64,000 nt of DNA from Acidisoma silvae (GCF_020618775.1 NZ_JAESVB010000005.1:62001-126000); one strand, 5' to 3'; positions 43,429-51,973 are shown, numbered from the stretch's first letter. Notes: a model not told the origin generated them from the letters alone. Program-made: numbers and translations.

Positions 43429-44780
43429 GGGCGTCTGCCTGGGCTGGTCGCCGCGTCCCACATCAGACGCGGGTCGAAGGATTCGGCGGCGAAGATGGTC
43501 AGAATAACAACCCCGGCGAAGGCGACCGCGCCGATGCCGGGGGCGATGGTAACGAGGGCGCCGAAATGGACCAGGGCGACCAGGATGGAAATCATGAAAA
43601 TATCGATCATCGACCAGCGGCCGATGACGCAGACGATACGATACAGCCGCCCGCGATCGACCAGCCGTTCCGGTCTTCCGAATTGCGTCATGACCAGCAG
43701 GATGACGAGACCGACGAGTTTCAGCATCGGCACCATGATGCTGGCAAAAAACACCAACGCCGCCAGCGGATACATTTTGGCAGCCAGCAATTCCTCCACC
43801 CCGCCCAGAATGGTGCTTGGGGCGCCGGCACCCATCTGCACCACCGTCAGCACGGGATAGAGATTGGCGGGAATATAAAGAATGGCGGCCGCCGCCACCA
43901 AAGCCCAGCAGCGCGCAATACCATTCGGTTTTCTGGCATGGAGGTGACTGCCGCAGCGCGGGCATTCATGCGCGCCCTGCCCGGCCACGCTTGAGACTTT
44001 CTCGCAGGTCTCGCAGGCCAGGAGGGAGACAGACCCATCGCGTGCGGCCGGCATGGTGAAAGGACCGACGGGATGTGCCACGACACCCTTGCGCTCCATC
44101 GCCTCCCACACCGCCTGGCGATCCAGAAAGGCATCCGCCGCGACCGTCGCGACCATCAGCCCGACCAGCGCGTAGACCGCGAAACCGACATCGATATGCA
44201 CGATGTCGACGAGCTTCACGTAAGCCACGAAAACGCCGAGCAAATAGACTTCGACCATCGACCAGGCGCCGAGTTTTGCCGTCCAGGCGAAAACGCGGCG
44301 CAGATGCGCCGGCGGATGCGTCTTGCGCAGCGACAGAAGAACGTAGTTAGTACCGACCAGTTTCAGCAGCGGCGCGGCGACCGTGGTGAAGAGCACGACC
44401 AGCGCCAATTCCCATATGCCCTGCTGGTCCAGACGTCTCGGGCCCGAAAAGACATCCGCGCCGAGGATGATGCCAAAGGTGCTCACCTGCATCAGCGGCA
44501 TGATGCAGGCAAGAACGAGAAGCGCCAGAGCGGTCAGCGAAAAAGCGAGCGCCCGGCCGAGGGAATTGCGCTGCACCCGGCGCAGCGTGGCATGGCATTG
44601 CGCGCAGGAGGCGACGGCCGGTGCGGCAAGCGCCGGCACCTGCTGTAGCAAGCCGCAATAGCGGCACAGGATGGGATGCGAGGGGCTGACGTCACCGGCA
44701 GCATCTTCGCTCGCGACAGCAGCCGGCCAATGCATCATGATGCTAGCCCGAATCTCACCGCGCACTCCGCTTTTGGCCAT
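43425..44780 (-). CDS. pqiA: PqiA, paraquat-inducible inner-membrane protein
   Basis: Inner-membrane protein of 451 residues made of two PqiA repeats, each with four helices. Zinc-ribbon-like cysteine clusters precede each repeat: CRYCGLLQQVP...CAQCHATL and CETCEKVSSVAG...CPRCGSHLH. Repeated landmarks include WSMVEVYLLGVFVA and WSMIDIFMISILVAL. It is the first gene of the pqiABC operon, all overlapping by four bases, and acts with PqiB in envelope lipid homeostasis and stress tolerance. Confidence 0.93.
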   Translation of the reverse strand: MAKSGVRGEIRASIMMHWPAAVASEDAAGDVSPSHPILCRYCGLLQQVPALAAPAVASCAQCHATLRRVQRNSLGRALAFSLTALALLVLACIMPLMQVSTFGIILGADVFSGPRRLDQQGIWELALVVLFTTVAAPLLKLVGTNYVLLSLRKTHPPAHLRRVFAWTAKLGAWSMVEVYLLGVFVAYVKLVDIVHIDVGFAVYALVGLMVATVAADAFLDRQAVWEAMERKGVVAHPVGPFTMPAARDGSVSLLACETCEKVSSVAGQGAHECPRCGSHLHARKPNGIARCWALVAAAAILYIPANLYPVLTVVQMGAGAPSTILGGVEELLAAKMYPLAALVFFASIMVPMLKLVGLVILLVMTQFGRPERLVDRGRLYRIVCVIGRWSMIDIFMISILVALVHFGALVTIAPGIGAVAFAGVVILTIFAAESFDPRLMWDAATSPGRRP

Positions 44781-44914
44781 CCAGGGCTGCTATTCACCCA
44801 TCGCCGGAAATGATAGATTTCACAAAGACGTGTCAAGCGAAGTTGCGACTGAGGCACAGCGCGTGCCCCAGGAATCACGCGATGCACCATAAGGGGTGCC
44901 AGAAAGGGTCCAGG

Positions 44915-45406
44915 ATGATGAAAATCTCAACAGCCCGCCATGCCAGACGGCTCCATCTGGGCATGATGCTCGCGGCAAGTATCGCCGTCACGGGCCTTGG
45001 CGCTTGCAGTCATTCTGGCGCCGGTCCGAATACCGTGAACGGGCAGACGCCTGATGGCACGCTTGTCATGCACCAGGTTCAGGCCGCCTTCATCGGCAGC
45101 GGCAATGGCGGCTACGGCACGCTGAACTACCAGGGCCGCAGCTATAACTTCAATGTCGGCGGCCTCGGCGTCGGCGGTATCGGTGCGTCGACCATCGACG
45201 CCACGGGCGAGGTCTATGGCCTGAAATCCGTCAACCAGTTTCCTGGTTCCTATGTGCAGGGCCGCTACGGCTTCGCCTTCGGCGACAAAAGCAGCGGCGA
45301 TCTGTGGCTGAAGAATAATGACGGCGTGGTGCTGCATCTGCACGCCAAGCGCACCGGGCTGATGCTGAGCCTGGGCGGCGATGTCGTCGTCATCACCTTC
45401 AAGTAA
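44915..45406 (+). CDS. Predicted lipoprotein of unknown function
   Basis: Secreted lipoprotein of 163 residues. A basic N-terminus, then a hydrophobic segment and lipobox LGAC (about residue 30) precede a compact glycine-rich beta domain with NYQGRSYNFNVGGLGVGGIG, IDATGEVYGL and FPGSYVQGRYGFAFGDKSSG. The C-terminus LSLGGDVVVITFK is likely the last strand. The regular glycine pattern suggests a conserved fold, but I do not recognise the family. The start 44915 (or 44918) follows an AGG-rich leader; earlier in-frame starts at 44810 give a non-signal extension. Confidence 0.7.
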   Translation: MMKISTARHARRLHLGMMLAASIAVTGLGACSHSGAGPNTVNGQTPDGTLVMHQVQAAFIGSGNGGYGTLNYQGRSYNFNVGGLGVGGIGASTIDATGEVYGLKSVNQFPGSYVQGRYGFAFGDKSSGDLWLKNNDGVVLHLHAKRTGLMLSLGGDVVVITFK

Positions 45407-45427
45407 CCCGCTTCTCGTTGAAGCAAC

Positions 45428-45501
45428 GTCATTCCCGCGAAAGCGGGAATCTTCTCGGTTGATCCCTGGGACAAGAAGATGCCCGCTTTCGCGGGCATGA
45501 C
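45428..45501. repeat. Composite palindromic intergenic repeat, copy G
   Basis: Nearly identical to the 41056 copy: GTCATTCCCGCGAAAGCGGG, AATCTTCT, spacer, AGAAGATGCCCGC and GCGGGCATGAC. It lies between the convergent lipoprotein gene and the flavin reductase gene. Confidence 0.85.
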
Positions 45502-45526
45502 GGTAAGGGGATTCTCGGCCCCGCTC

Positions 45527-46138
45527 TCAGCCCGGGCGCACCATTTCGAAGAGGCTGGAGACAGCGACATAGTCGCCGCGATAGCCGCAGCGGCCAAGCG
45601 GGCTGGCGGCGGCCGTATCGAAGCGTCCGTCCTTCAGATAGGCCGGATCGATATGCACGCCGACGATCTGGCCGATGACCATGAAGTTTGACCCCTCCAC
45701 GTCATCCAGGCCGTTGAGCTGCTGGATGGAGAGGCATTTGCATTCCAGCGCCGCCGGGGCGGCGGCCACGCGCGGGGGGGCGACGAGAAAGGACGGCGCC
45801 TTGGCGAGCCCGGCGAGTTCGAACTCGTCCACATCATGCGGCACCGGCGCACAGCTTTCATTCATCTGCCGGGCCAGAGCCTCGACCGCGAGATTGGCAA
45901 CGAACTCTCCGGTTTCCTCGACATTGCGCACGCTGTCCTTCCAGCCATTGCTGCTGAACATGACCATGGGCGGCGCGTCGGACACCATATTGAAGAAACT
46001 ATAAGGTGCGAGATTAACGAGGCCGGAGGCGCTGACGGTCGAAATCCAGCCGATGGGCCGGGGCGCGATGATCGCCTTCAGCGGATCATGCGGCAGGCGG
46101 TGGCCCAGACCGGGCTGGTAGAAATGGGTCGTGCTCAT
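45527..46138 (-). CDS. Flavin reductase-like FMN-binding protein
   Basis: FMN-binding split-barrel protein of 203 residues in the flavin_reduct family. Landmarks are IIAPRPIGWISTVSASGLVNLAPYSFFN (FMN site), SVRNVEETGEFVANLA and the later FMVIGQIVGVHID. The start is the ATG at 46138 (MSTTHFYQPG), overlapping the ureohydrolase stop by four bases, so the two are coupled. It may reduce flavin for a monooxygenase or be an oxidoreductase itself; the partner is not evident. Confidence 0.87.
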   Translation of the reverse strand: MSTTHFYQPGLGHRLPHDPLKAIIAPRPIGWISTVSASGLVNLAPYSFFNMVSDAPPMVMFSSNGWKDSVRNVEETGEFVANLAVEALARQMNESCAPVPHDVDEFELAGLAKAPSFLVAPPRVAAAPAALECKCLSIQQLNGLDDVEGSNFMVIGQIVGVHIDPAYLKDGRFDTAAASPLGRCGYRGDYVAVSSLFEMVRPG

Positions 46139-47103
46139 GCCAAAGCCTCCTGACTGGCGGCCGCCCTGCCGGCGGCGATGGCGCATAGCAGTTCGAACAT
46201 CATCGTGGCCCCGGTCAGCGCCGTCAGCCCGGACGGGTCGAAGGGCGGTGCCACTTCCACCACATCGGCACCGACGATATTCACGGCACTCAGGCGGCGC
46301 AGCATGAACTGCGCTTCCCGAGTGGTGAAACCGCCGATCTCCGGGGTGCCTGTGCCGATGGCCATGGACGGGTCCAGACTGTCGATATCGAAAGAAACAT
46401 AGGTCGGGCCGTCACCCGCAATGGCCAAGGCCTCGTCCATCACGCTGTCCACGCCGCGCCCGACGAACTCCTCGATATAGATTTGGCGGATGCCCTGCGC
46501 CCGCGCCCAGCCGTGATCGTCAGTCGTATAAAGCGAGCCGCGCAGGCCGATCTGCACCATGCGCTTGGGGTCCAGCACGCCTTCCTCGATGGCGCGGCGG
46601 AAGGGCGAGCCATGGGTGAAGGGATTGTCGCCGAAATAGGTGTCATTGGTATCGGAATGCGCATCGAAATGGATCAAGCCCACCGGCGCGCGGCGGCCGA
46701 CCGCGCGCAGGATGGGCAGCGTGATGAGATGATCGCCACCGGCCGACAGCGGCACAGCCCCGGCCATGACCACTTCCAGGAAGAAGGATTCGATCTTGGC
46801 CAGCGAATCCCGGACATCGATCGGGTTCACCGGACAGTCCCCCAGATCCGCCACCTGCATCGTGTCATAGGGCGCGGCACCGGTCGCGTGATGCACCCGC
46901 CGCATGAGGCTGGACTGGTTGCGGATTTCACGCGGGCCGTGACGCGCCCCGGCACGGTTGGTGGTGCCGCCGTCGAACGGCACGCCGATCAGCGCCACGT
47001 CCAGGCCCTGGGGGCTGCCCACCGCCGGCAGGCGCATGAAGGTGGAGTGGCCCGCGAAACGCGGCACGAGCGCGGCATCGACCGGCTGGTTGAAATTGGT
47101 CAC
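46135..47103 (-). CDS. Agmatinase/guanidinobutyrase-type ureohydrolase
   Basis: Manganese-dependent ureohydrolase of 322 residues that releases urea from a guanidino compound. The binuclear metal motifs are GGDHLITLP, HFDAHSDTND and SFDIDSLDPSMAIGTGTPEIGG. Substrate could be agmatine, guanidinobutyrate or guanidinopropionate. The GTG at 47103 (VTNFNQPVDAALVPRF) has AGGAG eight bases upstream and is preferred to the ATG at 47157. Coupled to a flavin reductase gene downstream. Confidence 0.88.
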   Translation of the reverse strand: MTNFNQPVDAALVPRFAGHSTFMRLPAVGSPQGLDVALIGVPFDGGTTNRAGARHGPREIRNQSSLMRRVHHATGAAPYDTMQVADLGDCPVNPIDVRDSLAKIESFFLEVVMAGAVPLSAGGDHLITLPILRAVGRRAPVGLIHFDAHSDTNDTYFGDNPFTHGSPFRRAIEEGVLDPKRMVQIGLRGSLYTTDDHGWARAQGIRQIYIEEFVGRGVDSVMDEALAIAGDGPTYVSFDIDSLDPSMAIGTGTPEIGGFTTREAQFMLRRLSAVNIVGADVVEVAPPFDPSGLTALTGATMMFELLCAIAAGRAAASQEALA

Positions 47104-47234
47104 GGGGGCAGCTCCTGCATCAGTCGCGAAAGGCTGAGCGTCACAGAGCATGGGCATCCGACTTGATCAACGGGCGCCAGTGCTGTCCTGTCACTTGCGC
47201 CTGACCCTTGGGCGCTCGTTGGAGTGGATAAAGA

Positions 47235-48458
47235 ATGGCCGGCGCGCTGTCGCATATTCGGGTGCTCGATCTGTCTCGCGTTCTGGCCGGCCCCTGGGCC
47301 AGCCAATTGCTGGGCGATCTGGGTGCCGAAATCATCAAGATCGAGCGGCCGGGCAGCGGTGACGATACGCGGGCCTGGGGTCCGCCCTTTTTGCAGGATG
47401 CCGAGGGGCAGGACACGCGGGACGCCGCCTATTTCCTCTGCGCCAATCGCAACAAGCAATCCGTCACCGTCGATTTCACCAAGCCCGAGGGCCAGGCCCT
47501 GGTGCGTGACCTCGCCCGGCAATCCGACGTCGTGCTGGAAAACTTCAAGGTCGGCGGCCTGGCGCAATACGGGCTGGACTATGAGAGCCTGGCCGCCATC
47601 AATCCGCGCCTGATCTATTGCTCCATCACCGGTTTCGGCCAAACCGGGCCTTATGCCGAGCGCGCGGGCTATGACTTTCTCATCCAGGGCATGGGCGGGC
47701 TGATGAGCATTACCGGCAGGCGTGATGGCGAGGCCGGGGCCGGGCCGCAGAAGGTGGGCGTGGCGCTGACGGATGTGATGACCGGCCTCTATGCGTCCAA
47801 CGCCATCATGGCCGCGCTGCTGCACCGAGAGAAATCCGGCCAGGGGCAATATATCGATCTGGCCTTGCTGGACGTGCAGGTGGCGAGCCTCGCCAACCAG
47901 ACGATGAATTACCTCACCACCGGCCGCGCGCCCCAGCGCATGGGCAATGCCCATCCGAATATCGTGCCTTATCAGGATTTTCCGACCCAGGACGGGGCGA
48001 TGATTCTGGCGGTCGGCAACGACAGCCAGTTCGCGAAACTCGCCATCGTCGCCGGCCATCCGGACTGGGCCTTGATGCCGGAATTCGCCACCAACCGGGC
48101 GCGGGTGGAACATCGCGCGGCCTTCGTGGAGGCTTTCACCGCTGTCTCCGTCACTCGCACGACCAAGGACTGGATCGCGGCGCTGGAAGCGGCCGGCGTA
48201 CCCTGCGGGCCGATCAATACCCTGGCCCAGGTCTTCGCCGACCCGCAGGTTCAGGCGCGGGACACGCGCATTACCCTGCCCCATGCGGCGGGCGTGGATG
48301 TGGCGCTGGTCGCCAATCCCATCCGCATGTCCGCGACCCCGCCGGAATACCGCAGCGCGCCGCCGACGCTCGGCCAGCACACCAAGGCGGTTCTGGCCGA
48401 TACGCTAGGGCTGGATGACGCGGCGATCGAGCTGCTGGTGGCGAAGGGCGTCGTTTGA
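47235..48458 (+). CDS. CaiB/BaiF-family (class III) CoA-transferase
   Basis: Formyl-CoA-transferase-like enzyme of 407 residues. N-terminal IRVLDLSRVLAGPWASQLLGDLGAEIIKIERPGSGDDTR is the family's CoA-binding start. ITGFGQTGPYAERAGYDF and the catalytic aspartate in GVALTDVMTGLYA (D180) follow. The C-terminal half contains PCGPINTLAQVFADPQVQARD. Its overall pattern resembles succinyl-CoA:glutarate or related acyl-CoA transferases. Substrate unknown. It is divergent from the ureohydrolase gene, and no other acyl-CoA gene is adjacent. Confidence 0.9.
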   Translation: MAGALSHIRVLDLSRVLAGPWASQLLGDLGAEIIKIERPGSGDDTRAWGPPFLQDAEGQDTRDAAYFLCANRNKQSVTVDFTKPEGQALVRDLARQSDVVLENFKVGGLAQYGLDYESLAAINPRLIYCSITGFGQTGPYAERAGYDFLIQGMGGLMSITGRRDGEAGAGPQKVGVALTDVMTGLYASNAIMAALLHREKSGQGQYIDLALLDVQVASLANQTMNYLTTGRAPQRMGNAHPNIVPYQDFPTQDGAMILAVGNDSQFAKLAIVAGHPDWALMPEFATNRARVEHRAAFVEAFTAVSVTRTTKDWIAALEAAGVPCGPINTLAQVFADPQVQARDTRITLPHAAGVDVALVANPIRMSATPPEYRSAPPTLGQHTKAVLADTLGLDDAAIELLVAKGVV

Positions 48459-48470
48459 TTCGATATCAAA

Positions 48471-48499
48471 TTGAATTTCCCTCCTCTTTGGATTTTATG
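48471..48499 (+). promoter_or_regulatory. Possible sigma-70-type promoter before the RusA-like gene
   Basis: TTGAAT and TTTATG are separated by 17 bases in a notably AT-rich leader between the CoA-transferase stop and the RusA-like start. Both hexamers are imperfect matches. The AT-rich patch contrasts with the surrounding GC-rich DNA and fits an imported module carrying its own promoter. Confidence 0.3.
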
Positions 48500-48536
48500 G
48501 CACCAGCGATAGAATTAGAGGGAGCCATCAGCGCCG

Positions 48537-48956
48537 ATGACCGTGGAAATCACCTTCCCGCTGGAATTTGTCGTCGGTGGCACGCCCGTCTCTCTGCAAA
48601 CAAAGCGCATCTCGACCCGGGAAGCGTGGAGAGATAAAATCCGCACCGCCAGCGCAGGGGCTCTCCCCGAAGGGCATTTCTGCAGCGCTGGCCGGATCGT
48701 GGTGACTCTATTTTATTTTCCGGCTGAGGAAATGCAGGGAGACATCGACAATATCGTGAAACCCGTCCTCGATGCCTTCTCCCAGCACATCTACCTGGAC
48801 GACAGGCAGGTTGAACGCATCCTGGTCCAGAAGTTCGAACCGGAAAATTTCTTCGCGTTCCGTGCCCCCTCACCTATTCTGGAACAGGCGATCATGGGAT
48901 CCAAGCCGCTGCTCTACGTGCGGCTTTCCGACGATCCATCAGAGGATTGGCGCTAA
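48537..48956 (+). CDS. RusA-like Holliday-junction resolvase family protein
   Basis: Protein of 139 residues matching the RusA endonuclease family. Predicted catalytic residues line up closely with E. coli RusA: GDIDNIVKPVLDAF gives D69, D71 and K75, and YLDDRQVERI gives D88/D89, matching the D70, D72, K76, D91 set of RusA. Length is close to RusA (120 aa) with a slightly longer C-terminus. RusA normally resolves Holliday junctions and is usually prophage-borne, yet no phage genes are near. Its stop overlaps the next start (TAATG), so it forms a two-gene unit with the HEPN protein. Confidence 0.82.
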   Translation: MTVEITFPLEFVVGGTPVSLQTKRISTREAWRDKIRTASAGALPEGHFCSAGRIVVTLFYFPAEEMQGDIDNIVKPVLDAFSQHIYLDDRQVERILVQKFEPENFFAFRAPSPILEQAIMGSKPLLYVRLSDDPSEDWR

Positions 48957-49618
48957 TGAGTAAATCTCCGGGCCGGCGGGAACGTGCCATCCTGCAAACG
49001 GTTATTCCAGGTCTTGAGGCGGATGGCTTCGAGGTATTCCTACATCCGAACGGTCAGCTTCTGCCTCCATTCATGAAAGGCTATCGCCCCGATGCCATTG
49101 CCGTGAAGCCCGGCCGCAAAATTGCAATCGAAGTCGCGGCCGGAGGCGGCGCATCGGAAGACCAGTCCCCCTTGCAACAAGTACAGGCGATTTTTGCCAC
49201 TCAAAAAGATTGGGAATTCCAAATTCTGTACGCGCCAGGAGCGCCTACCGAGCCTGACCTGACACCGGAATCCAAAGAATCCGTCACGGAGATTGTACGC
49301 CGGCTACCCTATGTATTCGACCAAGGTGGTGCCGTCGCTGCGCTGCTGACTGGCTGGTCCGCCTTCGAAGCCGCCGCACGACGGCTGATGCCCGAGGCGT
49401 TTGAGAGACCGCAACCGCCAGCAAGAATGCTGGAGGCTCTTGCCTTCAGCGGCGCCATCACTCCGGACGAGGCGGATATGCTCCGCAACTTGGCGCGAGA
49501 GCGCAATCAGGCTGCCCATGGCAAGCTTGATGCCACGATAACGCCCAAGCAGCTTGAGCAGTTGATCACCGTCACGCTGACCCTGCTGGAATTGACCGAA
49601 CCTGCCGGCGCGGCTTGA
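48956..49618 (+). CDS. Degenerate nuclease-like domain fused to a HEPN domain
   Basis: Protein of 220 residues. The N-terminal part resembles a PD-(D/E)xK restriction-endonuclease fold (YRPDAIAVKPGRKIAIEVA, D46 and E59), but the usual lysine of the ExK motif is alanine (E-V-A), so nuclease activity may be lost or altered. The C-terminal helical part carries a canonical HEPN RNase motif, RNQAAH (R183 to H188). This layout resembles REase-HEPN (AHJR-like) proteins implicated in defence or RNA cleavage. Codon use and base composition differ from the neighbours, suggesting transfer. It overlaps the RusA-like gene by one base. Function is inference. Confidence 0.7.
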   Translation: MSKSPGRRERAILQTVIPGLEADGFEVFLHPNGQLLPPFMKGYRPDAIAVKPGRKIAIEVAAGGGASEDQSPLQQVQAIFATQKDWEFQILYAPGAPTEPDLTPESKESVTEIVRRLPYVFDQGGAVAALLTGWSAFEAAARRLMPEAFERPQPPARMLEALAFSGAITPDEADMLRNLARERNQAAHGKLDATITPKQLEQLITVTLTLLELTEPAGAA

Positions 49619-49656
49619 TCGGACGCTTAGCGCCATCCGGCATCAGAGAGCATTTC

Positions 49657-50610
49657 ATGACCGATATCCCCATCATCGATCTTTCCGGCCTGCGGTCTTC
49701 GGATCTGGACGAACGCCGTGCGGTGGCCGCCGTGCTCGGCGCCGCCTGCCGGCAGGTCGGTTTCTTCTACGTCTGCAATCACGGTATCGCGGATGACGTG
49801 GCAAAGGGCATTTTCGCGGCGGCGTACACGCTGTTTGCGCAGCCGGATGCCGTGAAGGAAACATTATCCATCAAGCGGTCCCCGCATAATCGCGGCTATG
49901 TCGGCATGGCGGGCGAGCGGCTGGATGCCAAGGCCAGCCCCGACCAGAAGGAAGCCTTCAATATCGGTTTCGAGCTGCCCGCGGATGACCCCGAAGTTCT
50001 GGCCGGCAAGCCGTTTCGCGGAATCAATCTCTGGCCCGATATTCCTGGATGGCGCGATCAGGTTCTGGCCTATTACGACGCTTGCATGACCTTGCAACTC
50101 ACCATCCATCGTGGCTTCGCGCTGGACCTCGGCATTGCCGAGGATTTCTTCGCCGATAAGATGGACCGGCCCATCGCCACCTTACGCCTGCTGCATTACC
50201 CGGCGGGCGAGGCCCAGGAGGGTGCCGAAATCGGCGCCGGCCAGCATACCGATTACGGCAATGTCACCATCCTGGCGACGGACGGCGTCGCCGGGTTGCA
50301 GGTGCAACGACGTGACGGTGTCTGGCTGGACGCGCCGCATATCGACGGCACTTTCGTCTGCAATATCGGCGATTGCCTGATGCGCTGGACGAATGACGTC
50401 TATGTCTCCACCCCGCATCGCGTGCTGCGGCCGAAAGCCGAGCGCTATTCGGTGGCCTTCTTCGCCGATGCCAACCCCGATGCCGTGGTCGAAACCTTGC
50501 CGACTTGCCTCGCACCCGGCGAGGCCCCGCGCTATCCCGCCATCACCTGTGCGGACTATCTGCGGCAGCGCCTGACCGCGACCTACGATCATCTCAAGAC
50601 CGGAAGCTGA
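49657..50610 (+). CDS. Isopenicillin-N-synthase-like Fe(II)/2-oxoglutarate dioxygenase 1
   Basis: Non-haem iron dioxygenase of 317 residues. The N-terminal DIOX_N part has IPIIDLSGL and RQVGFFYVCNHGI. The catalytic 2OG-FeII_Oxy part has the HxD motif (GQHTDYGNVTIL), the third ligand histidine in VSTPHRVL and the 2-oxoglutarate-binding RxS (RYSVAFF). All ligands are intact. The start is the ATG at 49657. It ends four bases before the cytosine-deaminase-like gene, so the pair is one transcript, and the enzyme probably hydroxylates a nucleobase-related compound. A paralogue sits beside guanine deaminase at 58499. Confidence 0.9.
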   Translation: MTDIPIIDLSGLRSSDLDERRAVAAVLGAACRQVGFFYVCNHGIADDVAKGIFAAAYTLFAQPDAVKETLSIKRSPHNRGYVGMAGERLDAKASPDQKEAFNIGFELPADDPEVLAGKPFRGINLWPDIPGWRDQVLAYYDACMTLQLTIHRGFALDLGIAEDFFADKMDRPIATLRLLHYPAGEAQEGAEIGAGQHTDYGNVTILATDGVAGLQVQRRDGVWLDAPHIDGTFVCNIGDCLMRWTNDVYVSTPHRVLRPKAERYSVAFFADANPDAVVETLPTCLAPGEAPRYPAITCADYLRQRLTATYDHLKTGS

Positions 50611-50614
50611 CGCT

Positions 50615-51910
50615 GTGACCTTCGATCTTCTCATTCGCAACGCAACCTTGGCCGACGGCCGCAGCGGCCAGGATATCGCGGTCAGCGCCGAGCGCATCGT
50701 CGCGGTCGAGCGCGCTATCACGGCGGAGGCCGGCGAGGTTATCGACGCCGAAGGCCAGCTCGTCTCGCCGCCCTTCATCGATCCGCATTTCCATATGGAT
50801 GCGACGCTGTCGCTGGGCATTCCGCGCATCAACCGGTCCGGCACGCTGCTGGAAGGCATCGCACTCTGGGGCGAATTGAAACCCCTGCTGACGCATGACG
50901 CTTTGGTGGAACGCGCACTGCGCTATTGCGACCTTGCCGTGGCGCAAGGCCTGCTGGCCATTCGCAGCCATATCGATATCAGCGACAGCCTCATCGCGGT
51001 CGATGCGCTGCTGGAAGTGCGGGAGCGCGTGAAACCCTATATCGACCTGCAACTCGTCGCCTTTCCGCAGGACGGCTATTACCGCTCGCCCCGCGCGGTC
51101 GATCTGCTCAAGGAAGCGCTGGATCGCGGCATCGAGATCGTCGGCGGCATTCCGCATTTCGAACGCACAATGGAGGCCGGCCGGCAATCGGTGGCAGCGC
51201 TGTTCCGCATCGCCGCCGACCGTGGTTTGCGCGTCGATATCCATTGCGACGAAAGCGACGATCCGCTGTCCCGCCATGTCGAGACCATGGCGGCCGAGAC
51301 GGTGCGCTTCGGCCTCGGCGACCGCGTCACCGCATCGCATTGCACCTCGATGCATTCGATGGACAATTACTATGCGTCGAAACTCATCGCGCTGATCGCG
51401 GAAAGCGGCATGAACGTCATTGCCAATCCGCTCATCAACATCACGCTGCAAGGCCCGCACGACACCTATCCCAAGCGCCGTGGCCTGACGCGGGTGCCTG
51501 AACTGCTGGCTGCCGGGGTGAATGTCTCGCTCGGCCAGGATTGCTGCATGGACCCATGGTATTCTCTGGGGTCGGGCGACATGCTGGAAGTGGCGCATAT
51601 GGCCGTGCATGTGGGGCAGATGACCTCGCAAGATGCCATGGCAACCTGTTTCGAGGCGGTGACGACGCATTCCGCCAAGACCATGGGCCTGGACGGCTAT
51701 GGCATCGCGCCCGGCTGCCGCGCCGATATGGTGCTGCTACAGGCGGCCAGCCCCGTGGAGGCGATCCGGCTCAGGGCGACGCGCCTCGCCGTCATTCGCG
51801 CCGGCCGTGTCATCGCACGCACGCCGGCCCGTGCGGCCAGCCTGTCCCTGCCCGGCCGCCCGGCCGTGGTGAACCCCGCCGCCTATGCGCCGAGGATTGC
51901 GCGAGCCTGA
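50615..51910 (+). CDS. codA: Cytosine-deaminase-like amidohydrolase
   Basis: Metal-dependent amidohydrolase of 431 residues of the cytosine deaminase type. Metal ligands are in FIDPHFHMDATL (HxH), VDIHCDESDDP (histidine) and ASHCTSMHSM, with the catalytic aspartate region GQDCCMDPWYSLG matching the CodA pattern GHDxxxDPWYxLG. It would convert cytosine to uracil, though related members accept isocytosine, creatinine or other rings. The start is GTG at 50615. It is coupled with an upstream dioxygenase. Confidence 0.87.
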   Translation: MTFDLLIRNATLADGRSGQDIAVSAERIVAVERAITAEAGEVIDAEGQLVSPPFIDPHFHMDATLSLGIPRINRSGTLLEGIALWGELKPLLTHDALVERALRYCDLAVAQGLLAIRSHIDISDSLIAVDALLEVRERVKPYIDLQLVAFPQDGYYRSPRAVDLLKEALDRGIEIVGGIPHFERTMEAGRQSVAALFRIAADRGLRVDIHCDESDDPLSRHVETMAAETVRFGLGDRVTASHCTSMHSMDNYYASKLIALIAESGMNVIANPLINITLQGPHDTYPKRRGLTRVPELLAAGVNVSLGQDCCMDPWYSLGSGDMLEVAHMAVHVGQMTSQDAMATCFEAVTTHSAKTMGLDGYGIAPGCRADMVLLQAASPVEAIRLRATRLAVIRAGRVIARTPARAASLSLPGRPAVVNPAAYAPRIARA

Positions 51911-51973
51911 TCCGTCCCTGCCAGGTCTGAACTCGATCCGACACGAACCGTTTCAATTAGACTTTGGGTTAGA

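Noticed and set aside
41734-43965. Longer start for PqiB at 43965
   Set aside because: The extension lies inside pqiA in another frame and gives low-complexity sequence; the ATG at 43428 overlaps the pqiA stop as ATGA and begins the conserved protein.
1285-45501. Dispersed palindromes as a CRISPR array
   Set aside because: Copies are single, kilobases apart and variable in stem sequence, with no regular spacing and no cas genes.
48537-48956. RusA-like gene as evidence of a prophage
   Set aside because: No integrase, capsid, tail, lysis or replication genes lie within the window, and flanking genes are metabolic.
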